DNA from: Moringa oleifera
Lineage: Eukaryota; Streptophyta; Magnoliopsida; Brassicales; Moringaceae
Direction of reading: 5' to 3'
Assembly (NCBI GenBank): GCA_021397835.1
Contig: JAJFZO010000609.1
Location: forward strand, 188,501-252,500
Length of the DNA: 64,000 nt
The translations under genes and the position numbers were made by a program. This document shows, one piece after another, positions 49,501 through 62,100 of this stretch. Below the pieces are notes generated by a model that made no database searches, had not been told where the DNA came from, and was given only the letters and a program-made list of their open reading frames with translations. Position 1 is the first letter of the stretch; each line of letters begins with the position of its first letter.

Positions 49501-52500
49501 AAGGACATGAGGACCCATCTAGGGAGTTGGGAATGGTAGCTTTTTCCATCAATTATGAGAAGAGTGGGAAAGGGGAGGTGCCGATTAATATGATGTTTAA
49601 AATCATTTCATGGAATGTGAGAGGGTTGAATAGTATTGAAAGGCGAGCATTGATTAAGCATGCTTTGGGAAAGTCAAAAGCGATGGTGGTTGCCTGCAAG
49701 AAACTAAATGTAAGAGATGAATGAGGAAATTGTGAGAAGTGTGTAGGGGAGTAAAGTGGTTGGGTGGCGGGTGTTGTTGGCTAAAGGGTACTGAGAAGGC
49801 ATTTTAGTTATGTAAAATGATAAAACTTTTCATTGCATTAGTAGCTGGATTTTTGTTTGATACTTAAGGAGGAAAGTGGGATAAGGTGGATGTTTATGGG
49901 AGTGTGTGGAAGTAGTGAAAGTAGAATAAACCTATGGGAGAATTTAAAGGAAGGTAGGAAGCGAGGGAACTAGCCATGGGTGATTGGAGGGGATTTTAAT
50001 ATGATAGCGTATGCACATGAGGGGACAAGTAGTGGTGGAGTTTCAATAAAGATAAAAAATTTTCATAGTATAATTACTAAGTTGGAGATGAGGGACTTAC
50101 CAATGCAAGGTGAAGATTTTACTTGATCTAATTTGAAGACAATCCAACTTACTCACAAATTGACCTATTTCTCACATCTAATCAATGGACGGAGGAGTTT
50201 CCCAACATCAGTGAGAGGCTTTCTTTCTCGGCCTGTGTCAAATCATAGTCCCATTATGCTAAATATGGATGGGATTCACTAGCATCCTATGTCGTTTCGC
50301 TTTGAGAATATGTGACTTCAGGTAATTGGTTTTGTTGAGATGGTTAAGGGATGATGGGATAAAATCCGAGTAGATAGACATGTGAGTTATGTGTTGACTA
50401 CCAAATCGCAAGTTTTGAAAAAGAAATTGAAGATGTGCAACAGGGAGCAGGTGGGGAATGTGACTTCAAATAAGATGCGACTATAGGATGACTTAGCAAA
50501 TGTGAATGCTAGAGTGAGGAGAGAGGAGTAAGTAGACGAGCTCATAGCTCAAAGGGGTGACAAAGCGAATTAGTGGGCGGCTTGTGTGAGGATGGAAGAG
50601 ATCTCATGGCGATCGGAGTTTAGAGCCTTATGGTTAAAGGAAGGTGATCATAACCAAAAAGTTTTTCATAGGTTTGTTAATGGCCATGGAAGGCAGAACT
50701 TCATTTACTCGTTAGGGATAGATGGGGAGGAGCTAATGGACTCTGCACAGGTAAAAGATCATGTCAGTAGCTTCTATCAAAAGTTGTATAGTGAGGATCG
50801 AGGTTGGAGACCGAGCTTGGATGGACTAAAATTCAGAGAGATTAGCATAAATGTGCAAGGGTGGATTGAAGGACAATTCAAGGAATGTGAGATACAACGT
50901 GCTCTAATGGAATGTGAAGGGGACAACGCCTAGATCGAATGCGTTCACTGTGGCTTTCCTTAAAAGCGAATGTGAGACTTTGAAAGCTGATTTTGTGCAG
51001 TTATTTCAAGAATTTCATGAGATTAAAAATTTGTGAGTCAATAAATGTCACTTTTGTCACTTTGATACCAAAGGAGATAGGGGCACATGATATCAGAGAT
51101 TTTTGACCTATCAATTTGGTGAGAAGCATTTATAAGGTGATCGCAAAGGTGCTAGCCATGAGATGATCAAGGATAAATTAGGGTTGATTTTATATTTTTG
51201 CGAAACGGGTAAATATATTGTAAATGAGATTCATTTAGTGGAGTTTTTAGAATTTCTATTATGTAATTAAATTTATACAGGGTAGCACCTCCTTGGTGCT
51301 CTATTTTTATTAATACGATTTTTTTTTTGATAAAAAAAATTATTGATGTAAGTTAAATAGGAAAGAAATTAAAGTTTTGCGTAAAATTAAGGTTCTAAAA
51401 AGAACAAAAAATGGAAAGAAAAGAACAAAGCAAGGTCTGAGGCTTTAAATAACAAAGATCTTAGATTTCAATAAATATTGAATTTTCAAATTCTAACATA
51501 ACAAGTATGTTTCAAACATTAAGGTATTCTAAGTATTTATAGTACCAAATAGAATTAGGAAATCTAAGTCATAATAGGAACTGTTTTAACAGAAATAAGA
51601 AATCTAAAATTCTCAAGTAACATAATTAATGGAAATAAGAAACCTAAGTCTTAATAGGAACTGAATACGAGACGTAAAATGAAGTTCATAACAAGAGAAA
51701 ATACATCTTTTCAAATTTTGAATAAAAAGGAAATACCTTATTTTTTCTTTTAGAATATATGGATGTAATAGGTTTTCATAAAATCTTTGACAAGTCTTTT
51801 ATCATTTTTTTCCTATTCATAGAAAACACAACTCAGATGAGTGAGATTAAAATTATCACTTTAAAAATTCAAGGTCCAATAGAGGAAATTTTTTAAGAAA
51901 TCCAAGTAGCATCAAAATTAGGGCGATTTACCACTAACGAGATAACGATGAGTATCTTGTACAAAGAAGCAACAATTAATCATCAAGAACAACTTTGAGC
52001 TAATCAAATGGTTATGAGAAAGAAGGTGTTTTGAGCAAGCAATTATTGCAAAAATACTTGAAAACAAGTAGTTGAAAAGTGCCTTGATAAGGTGACAAAT
52101 CTTCCACATTGGAAACAAGACTAATATTCATGTGAGTAGACAAATCAAGTAGGTATGTATTGTTCGAGTTTTTGAAGAATAGGAAATGGGCCTATGGCTT
52201 GAACATGCAATGACTTAATAGGGTGTTTGGGGGTTAACACTCGAGGCAAATTTGGACCATAACATAATTAGCAACATTAAAGTCCTTAGCCGTACTGTGT
52301 ACATTTACAAGAAGTTTATAATATAAGTTACTTAATGCAATTACTCATTGAATCTCAACAGGCAAATCATGATATGTTGGGCAAAATTTTCAACATCCTC
52401 TAAATTGTGAATATAATGAGGAAGAGGAACACGAACAATAGGTGTACGAAAAAATAATCTTAAAATGACTTTTACGAGTAGTGCGATTGACAAAATTGTT

Positions 52501-55500
52501 ATAGGCAACTCAGTTGTGGGCAAGATTATATCCCACTTACCTTGTAAACCCGACAATGCATCTAAGACATTTAAGCTACAGTTGAATTTTTGTTTGACCA
52601 TATGTTTGACAATAAAAGGCGAAAAAATTTAAACAAGTACCACATAACCTCTAAAGTGCTTTACAAAATAGCTCACAAACTTGATATGCTTATCCAACAC
52701 AATGGAATAAGGTAAACCATGTAGTTTGGCCACTTCACAAAAGAAAAACTTGGTGACATGCAACACATCAAATGTTTTACCAAAACTGATGAAGTGTGCC
52801 ATCTTAGAAAACCCATCTATAAGAACCGAGTTGTTATCATATCCTCAAGAAATTTTAAGTAACCCTAGTACAAAATCCATACTAATACCTATCCATAGTT
52901 GATGTGGAATATATATTCGTTTATATAATCCACTGTTTAAGTTTTCTTGTCGTAGCTAATTGACAAGTACAACATTGAGAAACTATCTTAGAACATCGTG
53001 CTTTAACAATGGCCAATAAAACCTATTCTCAACTAGGACAGCGTTTTTTCATGATCTAAATGACCAGTAAGTCCTCCAGCATGCATCTAGCCCTAGAAAG
53101 TCTCCAAGTGAAGCACAAGGAAGTCTTCATGAAAGCCAAAGTCGGCATACTCTCTATAGTTTCCATTTTGAACTTCTTCATAAATTCTCCTAAAGTTAGC
53201 GCAACTGGAGTAACTATTTTTAATTTTGTCAAAGTCTATCACTTGGTTACTCATCTTATGTACGACAAACACAATACGACTAAGAGTATCAACAACCTTA
53301 TTTTCCACACCAGACCAGTGTTTAAAGAGAAAAGAAGAGTATGCGCTAAGAAACTCAATCCATCGGGCATACATAGAATTATAACTTTTTTTAGCCTAAG
53401 TACCACAAGACTGATTAAAAAACAGAACAAACTCTTAAGCTAACAGATATCACTTCTAGTGACGTAAGGAGTAGACAATATAAAACTCTTAATCCTAGGT
53501 AGAATACCTTTGTTTAGCTTCACTAAGTTTTCACTAAAGAATGTTATGTCTCTTTCTTACTTTAAGACATTTCATAGACCTACTCTTGAGGCATCACAAG
53601 AAACTTCAAAGACTTTCGAAAAATCAAAATGTCTCGATCAAGAGCCTTAGTCATTTTGTGCTTAATTTCTTTAAATGCTCTAGTGGGTGCAATTGTCCAA
53701 TCAAAGCTTCGTTTCTTCAAACAATTAGTACTAGGAGTCATAATAGTGCTAAAGCTTCAAACGAACCTCTTGTCAAAAGTGGCTAAACGTGAAAGCTACC
53801 AACCTTCGAAATAGTCTTAGGCTCAAGCAACACTCCAGTGGCTCAAATCTTTTCAAGAGCAATTACTGTACCTTGGGCTGCATGGTAAATCTTAAGAAAA
53901 GTACTTAAATTTGCATGAAAGTGCATTTGCTAAGGTTGGGATACAATTTAGCTTCCTTAAGAGTGAAAAAAAACTAGATGAAGGTGTCTTAGGTGCTCTT
54001 CTTTGGACGGACAATAAATAAAGATATCATTGGAATATACCTCAAGAAACTTCCCAATATAAGTTTCTAAAACTTAAGTAATCACCCTCATAAAATTACT
54101 AGGAGCATTATACAACCCAAAAGGCATTACTAGCCACTCAAACTTGGTATGATACGCATTTGGTGATAATTACTATGTAAATCTAGTTTAGAAAACCAAT
54201 TAGATCCAGCTAACATTTCAAGTATATTCTCAAGCCTAGGAGTAACACCCAAACTTAATGGTGATTCTATTAATGGCGCTACTATTTATACACATCCTCC
54301 AAGAATTATCTTTCTTAGTCATTAACAAGGCTAGCACTAAATTAATTAATTTATTTTGCTAACATAAGTTGTAAAATAGAAAATAAAGGAGAAACAAGAT
54401 AAATTTTTAATTTCAATGAGAAAATTATACCTCACAAAAGACTACGAGTGGTAATTCCAAATTCAAGGAAAAATGTAGAAGCCAACTTACTTAGATGATG
54501 CTTTTAGTGATGCTAAAAAAAAAGCATATTAATTTGTCAGCTTAGTTTGGTAGCACTTGTAAGATACGGTGTTGCTCAAGCCCCAACGACGGAAGTAGGC
54601 AATGGATGTGAGAAATCAAAATTGCTTGGCTTTGGGCAACGCATATGGTTAACATATATGGAAGGATTTTTATTTGTTATTTTCCTTATCGACAGTAGTA
54701 GGGGACTGATCGAGGTTGAGCTCCGATACCAGTTGATGTAGGACAAGTAGGAACATAAAAAGAACTTAAAGTTCTAGAGAAAATTATGGTTTTAGAAGGA
54801 AAAAAGGAGAAGAAAACAACAAAACATAGTTTTTAGGAGATATTGTTGTATCTGAGTATTAACCATAGTAAAAGAAATAGAACCATCCTAACAATTGTCA
54901 AGGTTACGAAGCACGTTTTTTCTTTAGTGGAGGGGAGGGGAAGGGAAAGGGTGGGTGGGGGGAGACGATTGAAGGTATCTCTCAAACTCTAAAGCCTTAT
55001 GATAAGCATCCTCTAAGGAGTTTGGTGAGTTCACAATGACCTCTTCGTTTAATCTTAGTCTTAAGTCCACTAAGTTCATTAATAAACCTTGAGATACTAA
55101 GCCTAGGTTCTTAACTAATATCACACCTCGAAAACAATTCCTCAAACTTGACTGTATATTGGTCAACATTTGATGTTCCTTATCTATTAGTAGTTCATCT
55201 AGCAGTTGATTCCTATATGAAAGTGGCAAATATTTTTCTTTCTACTTTTCCTTCATTTCATCTATCAAGGAAACAGGATGATGGCTTAAGCTCTTAATAT
55301 TTCATTGAAGTGTTTGTCAATATCGCTTGACAGATTCAACTAACTTCATCAACGGATGCGTTGAGCATCGTTCATTTGATACCACTCAAAATAATCTTCT
55401 ATACAAAGCAATCAATCTATAAAAGCTCTAGGATCTAGCCGACTATCCATCTACTTTAACCCTTATAGATTTGTCAACTATGTCATCTTGATTATACCTA

Positions 55501-58103
55501 AGTTGGTCCAAAAGGTACTCACGTTGTTGATCACAATATCTACCGGTGGGTCTATGGGTATGCCTAGTGCGAGGGGGTGACTCAAAGTACCCTACCTCAA
55601 AATGGTGTTCTTCTACTAATGGATCATTGATACCAGAAAATTGAGCGGTAGGTCATAGATACAAGAAAGCTGCCCTTCCCTCAGTTTTGGTCATTCTCTC
55701 CTCAGTATAGGTTTGTCTCTTCAAGTTTATGAACGACTTCTTCAAGCTTTTAATGGTCATGGTATGAGAAAGAAAATATTTCAAATTGCTGAGAGTCTAT
55801 TAAAAATTTAAGCAACTAAAATTAAAATCCTACCAATGCACATAATAAGAAGAAAAAATTCAAAGCAATAACTAAGCAATCCAAACTTTTTTTTTTTTTA
55901 ACTATTTTGGTGGTGGTGAAAACTAACAATGTGATAGCATGAACATGAAAAACATAGGTTTTAATGTGAAAAGAAGCCAATAACTAAGCAAGAGTATATA
56001 AGGCCCAATAAAAGCTTAATGTAAGACCCAAACATAAACATATAATAAGTTTATCCAAAACTTGTTGTCAGTCCAATAGTTGATGCAAAGGAAATTTTAT
56101 CTACCCGAGATATGCAAGGACCATGGGTCGTTTAGTAGTGTGTTTTCGGCTGGTATGTTGCACACAGAATTTTGTGGGTCAATCTAGTTGATGGAACGCC
56201 TGGCCTTTCTGATCTAATGCCACTAAGTGATTGGGTGGTGCTTGGGAACAACAGCACTGTGGTAGACAATGACTCTCAACTTAGAGGGACGCACTCTTGA
56301 GGCCAGAATTTTGAACACTGATTGTAGACTCCTATAGGTTGACGTCTTTCAGCTTTACTGCTGTTTCAGCAGTGTTATGGGCAGCAGCAAAACACTTTTC
56401 AGCAGTGTTTTGGGCAGTAGCTTGATACTTTCTAACAGTGTCTTCTTGATGCAGAATGTGGGGGTAATATTTTGGGATATTGGCCCAAAAAAAATGAAAC
56501 TAGGCTCTGATACCACTTGATGTAGGATGATAGAAAGAGGAGACAAAGAGAAGAGTTTAGGGGAGAAGGGAAACAGAGAGGTAGAAATAGAGGAGGAGAA
56601 CAGAGAAAGAGGGAAAAAGAGAGAGAGAAAGAGGGAGAAAGAAAAGCTTAAATCTGAAATTTTATTTTCTTCGAAGTCTAAACTGCTTGAAGCTCATGTA
56701 ACCAATTTATAGACTAATGTAGCATATTCCTAATGAAAACTGTGAGTCTTAACTGAATAATGAACATATTGTAGGCTAGTTACAAATTCAGTTCTTATCC
56801 AAAAATAAAAAACATAAAAATAATCAAGGTAATCCTAATTTAAACAAAAAGAAGAAAAAATATAAACTAATCAATTTCTATTATTACATCTTTGATAAGT
56901 ATTCAACGGTGAATGCTTATACTCATGAGAGGTACTTGGAGAAGCAGGGGTAGATCACGTCTTTCTGGTTGCTTACCTGTTTTCTCATCATGCTGAGGTT
57001 TTAGGTGCACTGTTTCATATTTTATTCCCATTAGAGGTTGATGATGAGACCTTTTTACTTCATTCTCAGTGCTGTCTCTACTAGTGAACGAGACTGACTG
57101 CTAGAATTTGATTCTAACTATAAAAGGTGCAAGCAGGATTTATAAGTAACCCCAACCCTGTCTTGGAATTTCACCTCTCATGCTACAGGAGACTTTTCTG
57201 TAGTTTGCATACGACACTTCCCAATGGGAAACATCTAATTACGTAAAGTATGCTGCACGTTTCACTCATTGCATGCACAAGTGCTAATAGACAGCTATCC
57301 ATTTGGTTGGGTTTCGCCAGTCCACTGATCCTCACTTTTTATCTTAGAACTGATTTTTGAGATGTATTTGAATGTAGAATAAACATTCTCTTTGTGGAGT
57401 CTCTAAGTGAATGTGCATGAACTCTCTGTACAAGTCATGCAATTTTGCATGTGTGCATTACCTCATTATAACCCTTTTACTTGGGATTCGCTCTAGAACT
57501 TGGACAAGTAAAAGCACTATCACTTATCCTCCTCATCTAACCCGAGTAATTGATGAAGGTGCAAAAATTTAACTGCCATCTTCACCGTTTATTCCATTGA
57601 TTGTTACTTTCATAGGTTTCATCGTGCTAAAAATTGCAAACTGAAGTTTGGAATGGAAGGAAATGTATTGTGGACAGCCTTGTGGGCTTTGTAGAGAATG
57701 ATTTTGCAGAAAATTGTTTTGCTATGTGCCGGATAAGTGCAATGCATCAATCACCACTTGCAGCACGCATCAAAAAGAAACTGAAAATCTAATCTAAGTC
57801 TGACTTTCCCTAATTTTTGTTCACAGGATGATGCATCTTTCATAGAGAGTAGTCTGGCAGATAGCGAAAGAGTACAGGTAGAAGCAAATTGATAATATTC
57901 CATAATGGCTGAACTCACCATAAATTATGCAAAACCTAAAACAGGGTTGGCCGGTGGTTGTGCAGATGGAAGATATTGTGCTATGTGAAGGTGTTCAGAA
58001 AGGCATTGAGTCTCCAGCATATAGTGCTGGCAGATATGCTCCAGCTGTTGAGAAAGCAATGCACCATTTTCATTGTCTACTTTATGAGAAACTCAAGCAA
58101 TAG
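43581..58103 (+). CDS. CMO: Choline monooxygenase, chloroplastic (CMO-like)
   Basis: Ferredoxin-dependent Rieske oxygenase oxidising choline towards betaine aldehyde in the plastid stroma, the first step of glycine betaine synthesis. Ten exons: 43581-43911, 44022-44067, 44303-44438, 46355-46429, 46528-46740, 46918-47013, 47222-47343, 47424-47517, 57827-57877, 57966-58103. All borders are GT-AG, and the exons join into 433 codons without a stop (spinach CMO is about 440). Residues 1 to about 60 form a Ser/Thr-rich transit peptide. The Rieske cluster is C149-x-H151 and C168-x2-H171 (CPYHGW). The mononuclear iron site is [14 protein letters not shown] with H279 and H284. The C-terminus has [14 protein letters not shown] and the SAGRY block. 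The start is the first in-frame ATG, inside an ATGACG repeat; Met at 43611 is possible. Intron 8 is 10.3 kb and full of transposons. The Arabidopsis homologue reportedly lacks CMO activity, so substrate is inferred. Confidence 0.93.
44439..46354 (+). other. CMO intron 3
   Basis: A 1.9-kb intron of T-rich, non-repetitive sequence with no recognisable transposon or exon. Reading stays in phase across it (phase 0). Confidence 0.7.
47800..51340 (+). mobile_element. L1-type LINE, internally deleted
   Basis: A G-rich 5' part (47800-48680) contains a 21-G run, followed by an ORF1-like frame (48682-49143). The endonuclease starts at about 49590 with [13 protein letters not shown], then GGDFNMIAY (GDFN motif), then SNHSPI in place of the catalytic SDH motif. 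The pre-RT region at 50586-50933 has [19 protein letters not shown] and [13 protein letters not shown]. The RT breaks off near 51190 and jumps to a LINE-like 3' end (TAGCACCTCCTTGGTGCTC, then T-rich and A-rich tail near 51330). Stops are frequent. It is on the same strand as CMO. Confidence 0.75.
48158..48178 (+). repeat. 21-base G homopolymer
   Basis: An uninterrupted run of 21 G in the 5' part of the LINE. Homopolymers this long are rare in plant DNA and may be length-inaccurate in the assembly. Confidence 0.85.
51347..51800 (-). repeat. Gypsy element A 3' LTR (right limit uncertain)
   Basis: The plus strand starts TGTAAGTTAAATAGGAAAG directly after the LINE tail. The first 70-80 bases align with 54737 onward (AAATTAAAGTTTTGCG / AACTTAAAGTTCTAGA and the following purine blocks). 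The internal border was not resolved. Confidence 0.45.
51801..54717 (-). pseudogene. Gypsy element A pol: RT, RNase H, integrase
   Basis: Leftward order: RT remnants at 54340-53440, the end of RNase H and linker at 53374-53093 ([28 protein letters not shown]), then integrase at 53000-52341 ending in [15 protein letters not shown] and [20 protein letters not shown]. This is the chromovirus/Del-like Ty3/gypsy arrangement. Gag is absent between the primer site and RT. Stops and frameshifts are frequent. Confidence 0.7.
54718..54731 (-). other. Gypsy element A primer-binding site
   Basis: TGGTATCGGAGCTC on the minus strand, five bases from the LTR start TGTAGGAC at 54737. It is one change from the initiator-Met tRNA complement. 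Confidence 0.65.
54737..54930 (-). repeat. Gypsy element A 5' LTR, truncated
   Basis: Begins TGTAGGACAAGTAGGAAC (plus strand), homologous to 51347 onward. It is cut short near 54930, where element B gag sequence begins. Confidence 0.5.
54931..54963 (+). repeat. G-rich tract with G-quadruplex potential
   Basis: Six G-runs of at least three, separated by one to three bases, lie between 54932 and 54962 at the junction of the two gypsy fragments. On the transcribed CMO intron strand this could fold into a quadruplex in the pre-mRNA. Confidence 0.7.
54964..55800 (-). pseudogene. Gypsy element B gag
   Basis: Minus-strand frame 55229-54924 includes [13 protein letters not shown] and [21 protein letters not shown], the usual end of the gypsy gag (retrotrans_gag) domain. 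Upstream, to about 55450, an eroded SVKRY*QTLQ and [11 protein letters not shown] stretch continues the same domain. There is no pol after it, so element B ends at the junction with element A. Confidence 0.7.
56503..56515 (-). other. Gypsy element B primer-binding site
   Basis: TGGTATCAGAGCC on the minus strand, an exact complement to the initiator-Met tRNA 3' end, five bases from the LTR. Confidence 0.8.
56521..56888 (-). repeat. Gypsy element B 5' LTR
   Basis: A 368-base LTR starting TGTAGGATGATAG and ending CTATTATTACA on the plus strand (TGTA...TACA termini), adjoining the exact primer site. It carries a long GA-rich block at 56540-56650. No partner LTR was found. Confidence 0.7.
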
Positions 58104-58123
58104 TTCTCATGCTATCCTGACAA

Positions 58124-58129
58124 AATAAA
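58124..58129 (+). terminator. Polyadenylation signal candidate for CMO
   Basis: AATAAA 20 bases after the CMO stop codon. It is unusually close, so a further downstream site is possible. Confidence 0.3.
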
Positions 58130-59149
58130 CATGCTACTTTTAGGGTGTCTTGGTAAAATGTCAATCACTCATCAAACCTGACATCTTAAAGGACTCTACT
58201 ATGGTAAGCCATTCTTCCAGAGAATGATTATGTTCAAATTCTGCCATAATGTATGCCTGAGGGAAAGGAAATGTAAGGCCAGGACATGCAAGGGAAAGCA
58301 AAAGTTTATGCCTTTTGCTTGGGTGCCACGGCATAGAGAAGGAAAAGAAATATTTGAATCATTTCATCATTACATGCACGATAGGTGATAACTAACAAAA
58401 ATAATTGTTGCATCAAAATTGTAAATTTTCATTCATTGTTTTTCCAATCCCTGAGAGATTTTCTTCTGCTTTTCCTGAGTAAAAAAATGTTAGATAGGTT
58501 CAATTTCATTTTCTTGAGAACGAGCAGAAACACATAGTAATAATATATTTTCCTCATATTACCATTCTTAATGTGTAAAAAAAAAAAAGAATTATACATG
58601 TTTAAAAAGAGAGAAAACAAAAAAATTTAGAAAATAAGATTACATAAATAGTCCAGGATTTTAGGATGATCATAACTCTGGGAAAGAAGGCCAGTATATA
58701 ACCAGAAACTCAACAAACCTTGAAGATATCTATGTGGTTCAACAACTGGATTAGAATTAACTTCTTTGGCATGAACCTAGCTTCAACCACAATTGCATCA
58801 TAAAGAATCTTAATACATCAAAGGCTACCCTCCTATGTCAGAGAACTGCACATAGCATGTGTGACCAAAGTCTGGAAATTGTTGTTAGTACAAGGGTATG
58901 AAACAACTCCAGCCAGAAAAGCTGGTTGACCCAAGAGTTTTTGTTTCTTAAAAACAGTAGTATATTCAGATTCCTGTCTACACCCTATATAAGCCAAAAA
59001 AGGAAAAAGTATGGCACCCTGTATTATGCAGAGATTGACATCGTCGACGTAAATCTCCAAGCCTTCTCACTATCCTGTAATGAAGTGCTTATATTAAAGT
59101 CAACCCAAAACAACATTGGCATATTTGATGCCTCCAAAAGACACAAGTG
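58130..59149. other. Convergent intergenic DNA between CMO and the Ca2+-ATPase
   Basis: Holds the presumed 3' untranslated regions of both genes. The 58620-59149 part is non-repetitive and probably belongs to the ATPase transcript. Short frames here are not genes. Confidence 0.5.
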
Positions 59150-62100
59150 TCAAGAATTCTTACTTTGACGACGAAATCTTCTTGTGAAAAACTTGCTGAG
59201 AGGAGTTTCTGGAACAGGGATGAATTTCCCAACAACAGCAAGGGGCCAACTAAATGGAAGGCACAATAACTTGTTAGAAATAATGTACAGCATGATCGTG
59301 TGTTTGGTGCCAGCTAATTTGTTAAAAACCTACTGACCTGATAAAACCAATGCCAATTGAAATTAGCCACTGCCCCCAGTCAAGCCTCACCGTTGAAGCA
59401 AACTTACCAAGAAACTCTATGATAATGGCCTAAGTTATAGCAAAACAAATATCAGACTATGCGACATCTAGAAAGCTTAAAGAGTGAAGCATAAACATGA
59501 ATAAGTCTCACCTGAAGAATCACAGTCAAAGCCACTATCCCTATAAAGAGATGATTTCTAGTGATGCCCTGAAAAATATTTTTCTCATCTGGTTTCCTGG
59601 CATTGAATTCATTGAAGATCTGCAGTTCAAATAGTTAGCATAACATCATGACTGTACATGTGGCTGCAAGAAGTGAGCATCAAGCTTCCTCCTTGACCCC
59701 CACCCACACAACCACCCAAAAGGAGGACACAGTTACAGACACAAACGCAATCCCTCAAATCCACATTGAAGGAACTTGAAAAGCATGGTGCAAACGTAAG
59801 GAGCCGAAGTATATTACTTCATCGATACACAAGCAGACAAATCATTTTAAAAACAAAATCAAGCTGTAAATGAAGGAAAGACCAAGTCTACAGCAAGTAC
59901 ACAACCAATTATGTTATATAAATGATTCTTTCCATCCTCTCCCCTTTCTTCCTTTCCTACTTATTCTTCATCGTTCTCCTACTGTCCTCATCAGATACTC
60001 CAGGAAAATCAGCTTCAGACAGTTTACCACTATTTACTAAATCCTCATGTGAACACGACTAGTTGCCACATCAGATAATAATAAACAGAACCTAATCACA
60101 AATGTCTTCAAACAGGGGCGCAAGTAAGAGATTTAGTGCGTCCATAAAGCGTGTATGTAAGGGTGATGATCCTTAATTGGATCTCAACCCATAATATATT
60201 TAACTGAACAAAGATGGAATTCATAATAAGTATATCCACAAACTTAACAGCAGAATTGTGTATGTAAGGGCGATGATCCTTAATTGGATCTCAACCCATA
60301 ATATATTTAACTGAACAAAGATGGAATGCAGAATAAGTATATCCATAAACTTGACAGCAGAAAAGAAATTTGAACTATAATTACAATTCATGTTGCCAAT
60401 AATTTAATGAGTCAGTAACTTACTTGGCAAAGGACAAATGCGTTGAATATCAATGTATTCTTTACTTTGTTAGCATGGGCGCTAGCATCCTTCTCCAGGC
60501 CCAATATACTCCTCCCTCGAAAGTTGAGGACCAACAGGACTATCACTTGATACGAAGCCTGAAATTTCCAAACCACCAGGGACAATTTTCAGATGTAACG
60601 GAGGATTACATTTTATGCATGCACATAAAGCCTCATAAAACATCATAAGAAGAATCACACGGAAAAACGTAACAAATAATGCACAAGGGTTTGAAAGAGT
60701 TCAAAGAAGAATTACGGAAGTTTCGGAATAAAGGAGACACATGGAAGTTTCTTGAACACTACTTCTCTTTTAATCCACATTTTCAGTGCACTTATATTCT
60801 TCATATTTTAAGCAGCATCCTCCAATGCAAATTCAGTTAAGGTCAGACAATAACAAGAAAGTACAAATACCTGTATTAGCAAGTTCCGCCACATGATATT
60901 GGTTATAAGAGGCTCTCTGAAAAGACATACAAGAATACAACATTACATTGACGTAATGGAGGGAAAAGAAAACAGATAGATGATATGCCTAACATAAATT
61001 GAGGAACTGCACAAAACAACAAAAGTTAAGAATAACTATTGGAGAATTTAAAGAAATTCATATTCATATCAGCACGAAGAATGTACAAAAATAAAATTGC
61101 AAATAATGTCTTCAAGGTCGCATTTGATTAATTAGTTTGCATTTCAGAACATGTATGGAAAGCTCATAAACTAAGAACTGTTCAATAATATTAGAACCAT
61201 GAATCTTTCCAATCTCATCAGACTTCAAGCCCCATACCCACTTGTGCGGACAACCATCAAATTTACAAATTCCAAACATCAGAAGATGACTTACTTAGAG
61301 AGCAGTCAATCAAGAACTGATACAAATATAGATAGGATAACTTAAATTTCTAGTCATAGCTCCAACATGATTAGATTTTGTTGGCTTACGTAAGCATCAA
61401 AAATATAGTTCCCTTATCTTTCGACCCATCCAAAGGTAGAACTATTAACTGTTAGAATCAAATTGTACTACCCAAATTACCAGGACAAGCCCATCCATAA
61501 TTTGAACACAATCCATACTTCAGAATCCAAAGATATTCTGCCAAGTTTCATTTCTGACCCATTCTGATCATTCTCCCTAAAATGCCATTGCTGGAGTGGA
61601 AGTATATAAATTGGGAATCGATATTTTGATATCCCATAATAGAAGAGATATGTACTGTTGCCACCCAGAGATTCATACCTCCTACCAACCGGGGGCCTGT
61701 GCATCAGGTGATCCGTGGGCGGTTCAGTAGCCAATGCCAATGCTCCAAGAGTATCCATAATAAGATTAACCCATAGGAGCTACATCAAAAAGAAAGCAAG
61801 CATCAGCGTACAACTTCAGGTGCAGGCGCACGAACACAGAAATACAAGCAGACAGACATGGAAGAAAGATAGAGCAAGTAGAGAGATCACAACCTGCACT
61901 GCATTTAATGGGACATCACCCGAGGAAACTGCCGCCACAACATTTATAATGAGAGCTGCAACATTAACAGTGAGCTGAAATTGGATGAACTTTTGAATAT
62001 TGGCATACACAGATCGGCCCCATCGGACAACCTACATCCATCAATTATCCAAATTATCATCACCTACCTTTTCAATTCAACAACATAAAATAGTACTTTA

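Larger units (their letters stand above)
47518..57826 (+). other. Giant CMO intron 8
   Basis: A 10,309-base intron between the exon ending EASLK and the exon beginning DDASF. The donor is GTAATT and the acceptor TTCACAG. It contains, left to right, about 280 bases of native intron, a LINE (+), two gypsy fragments (-), and about 940 bases of native-looking sequence before exon 9. The other introns of this gene are 80-235 bases, except intron 3. Confidence 0.9.
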
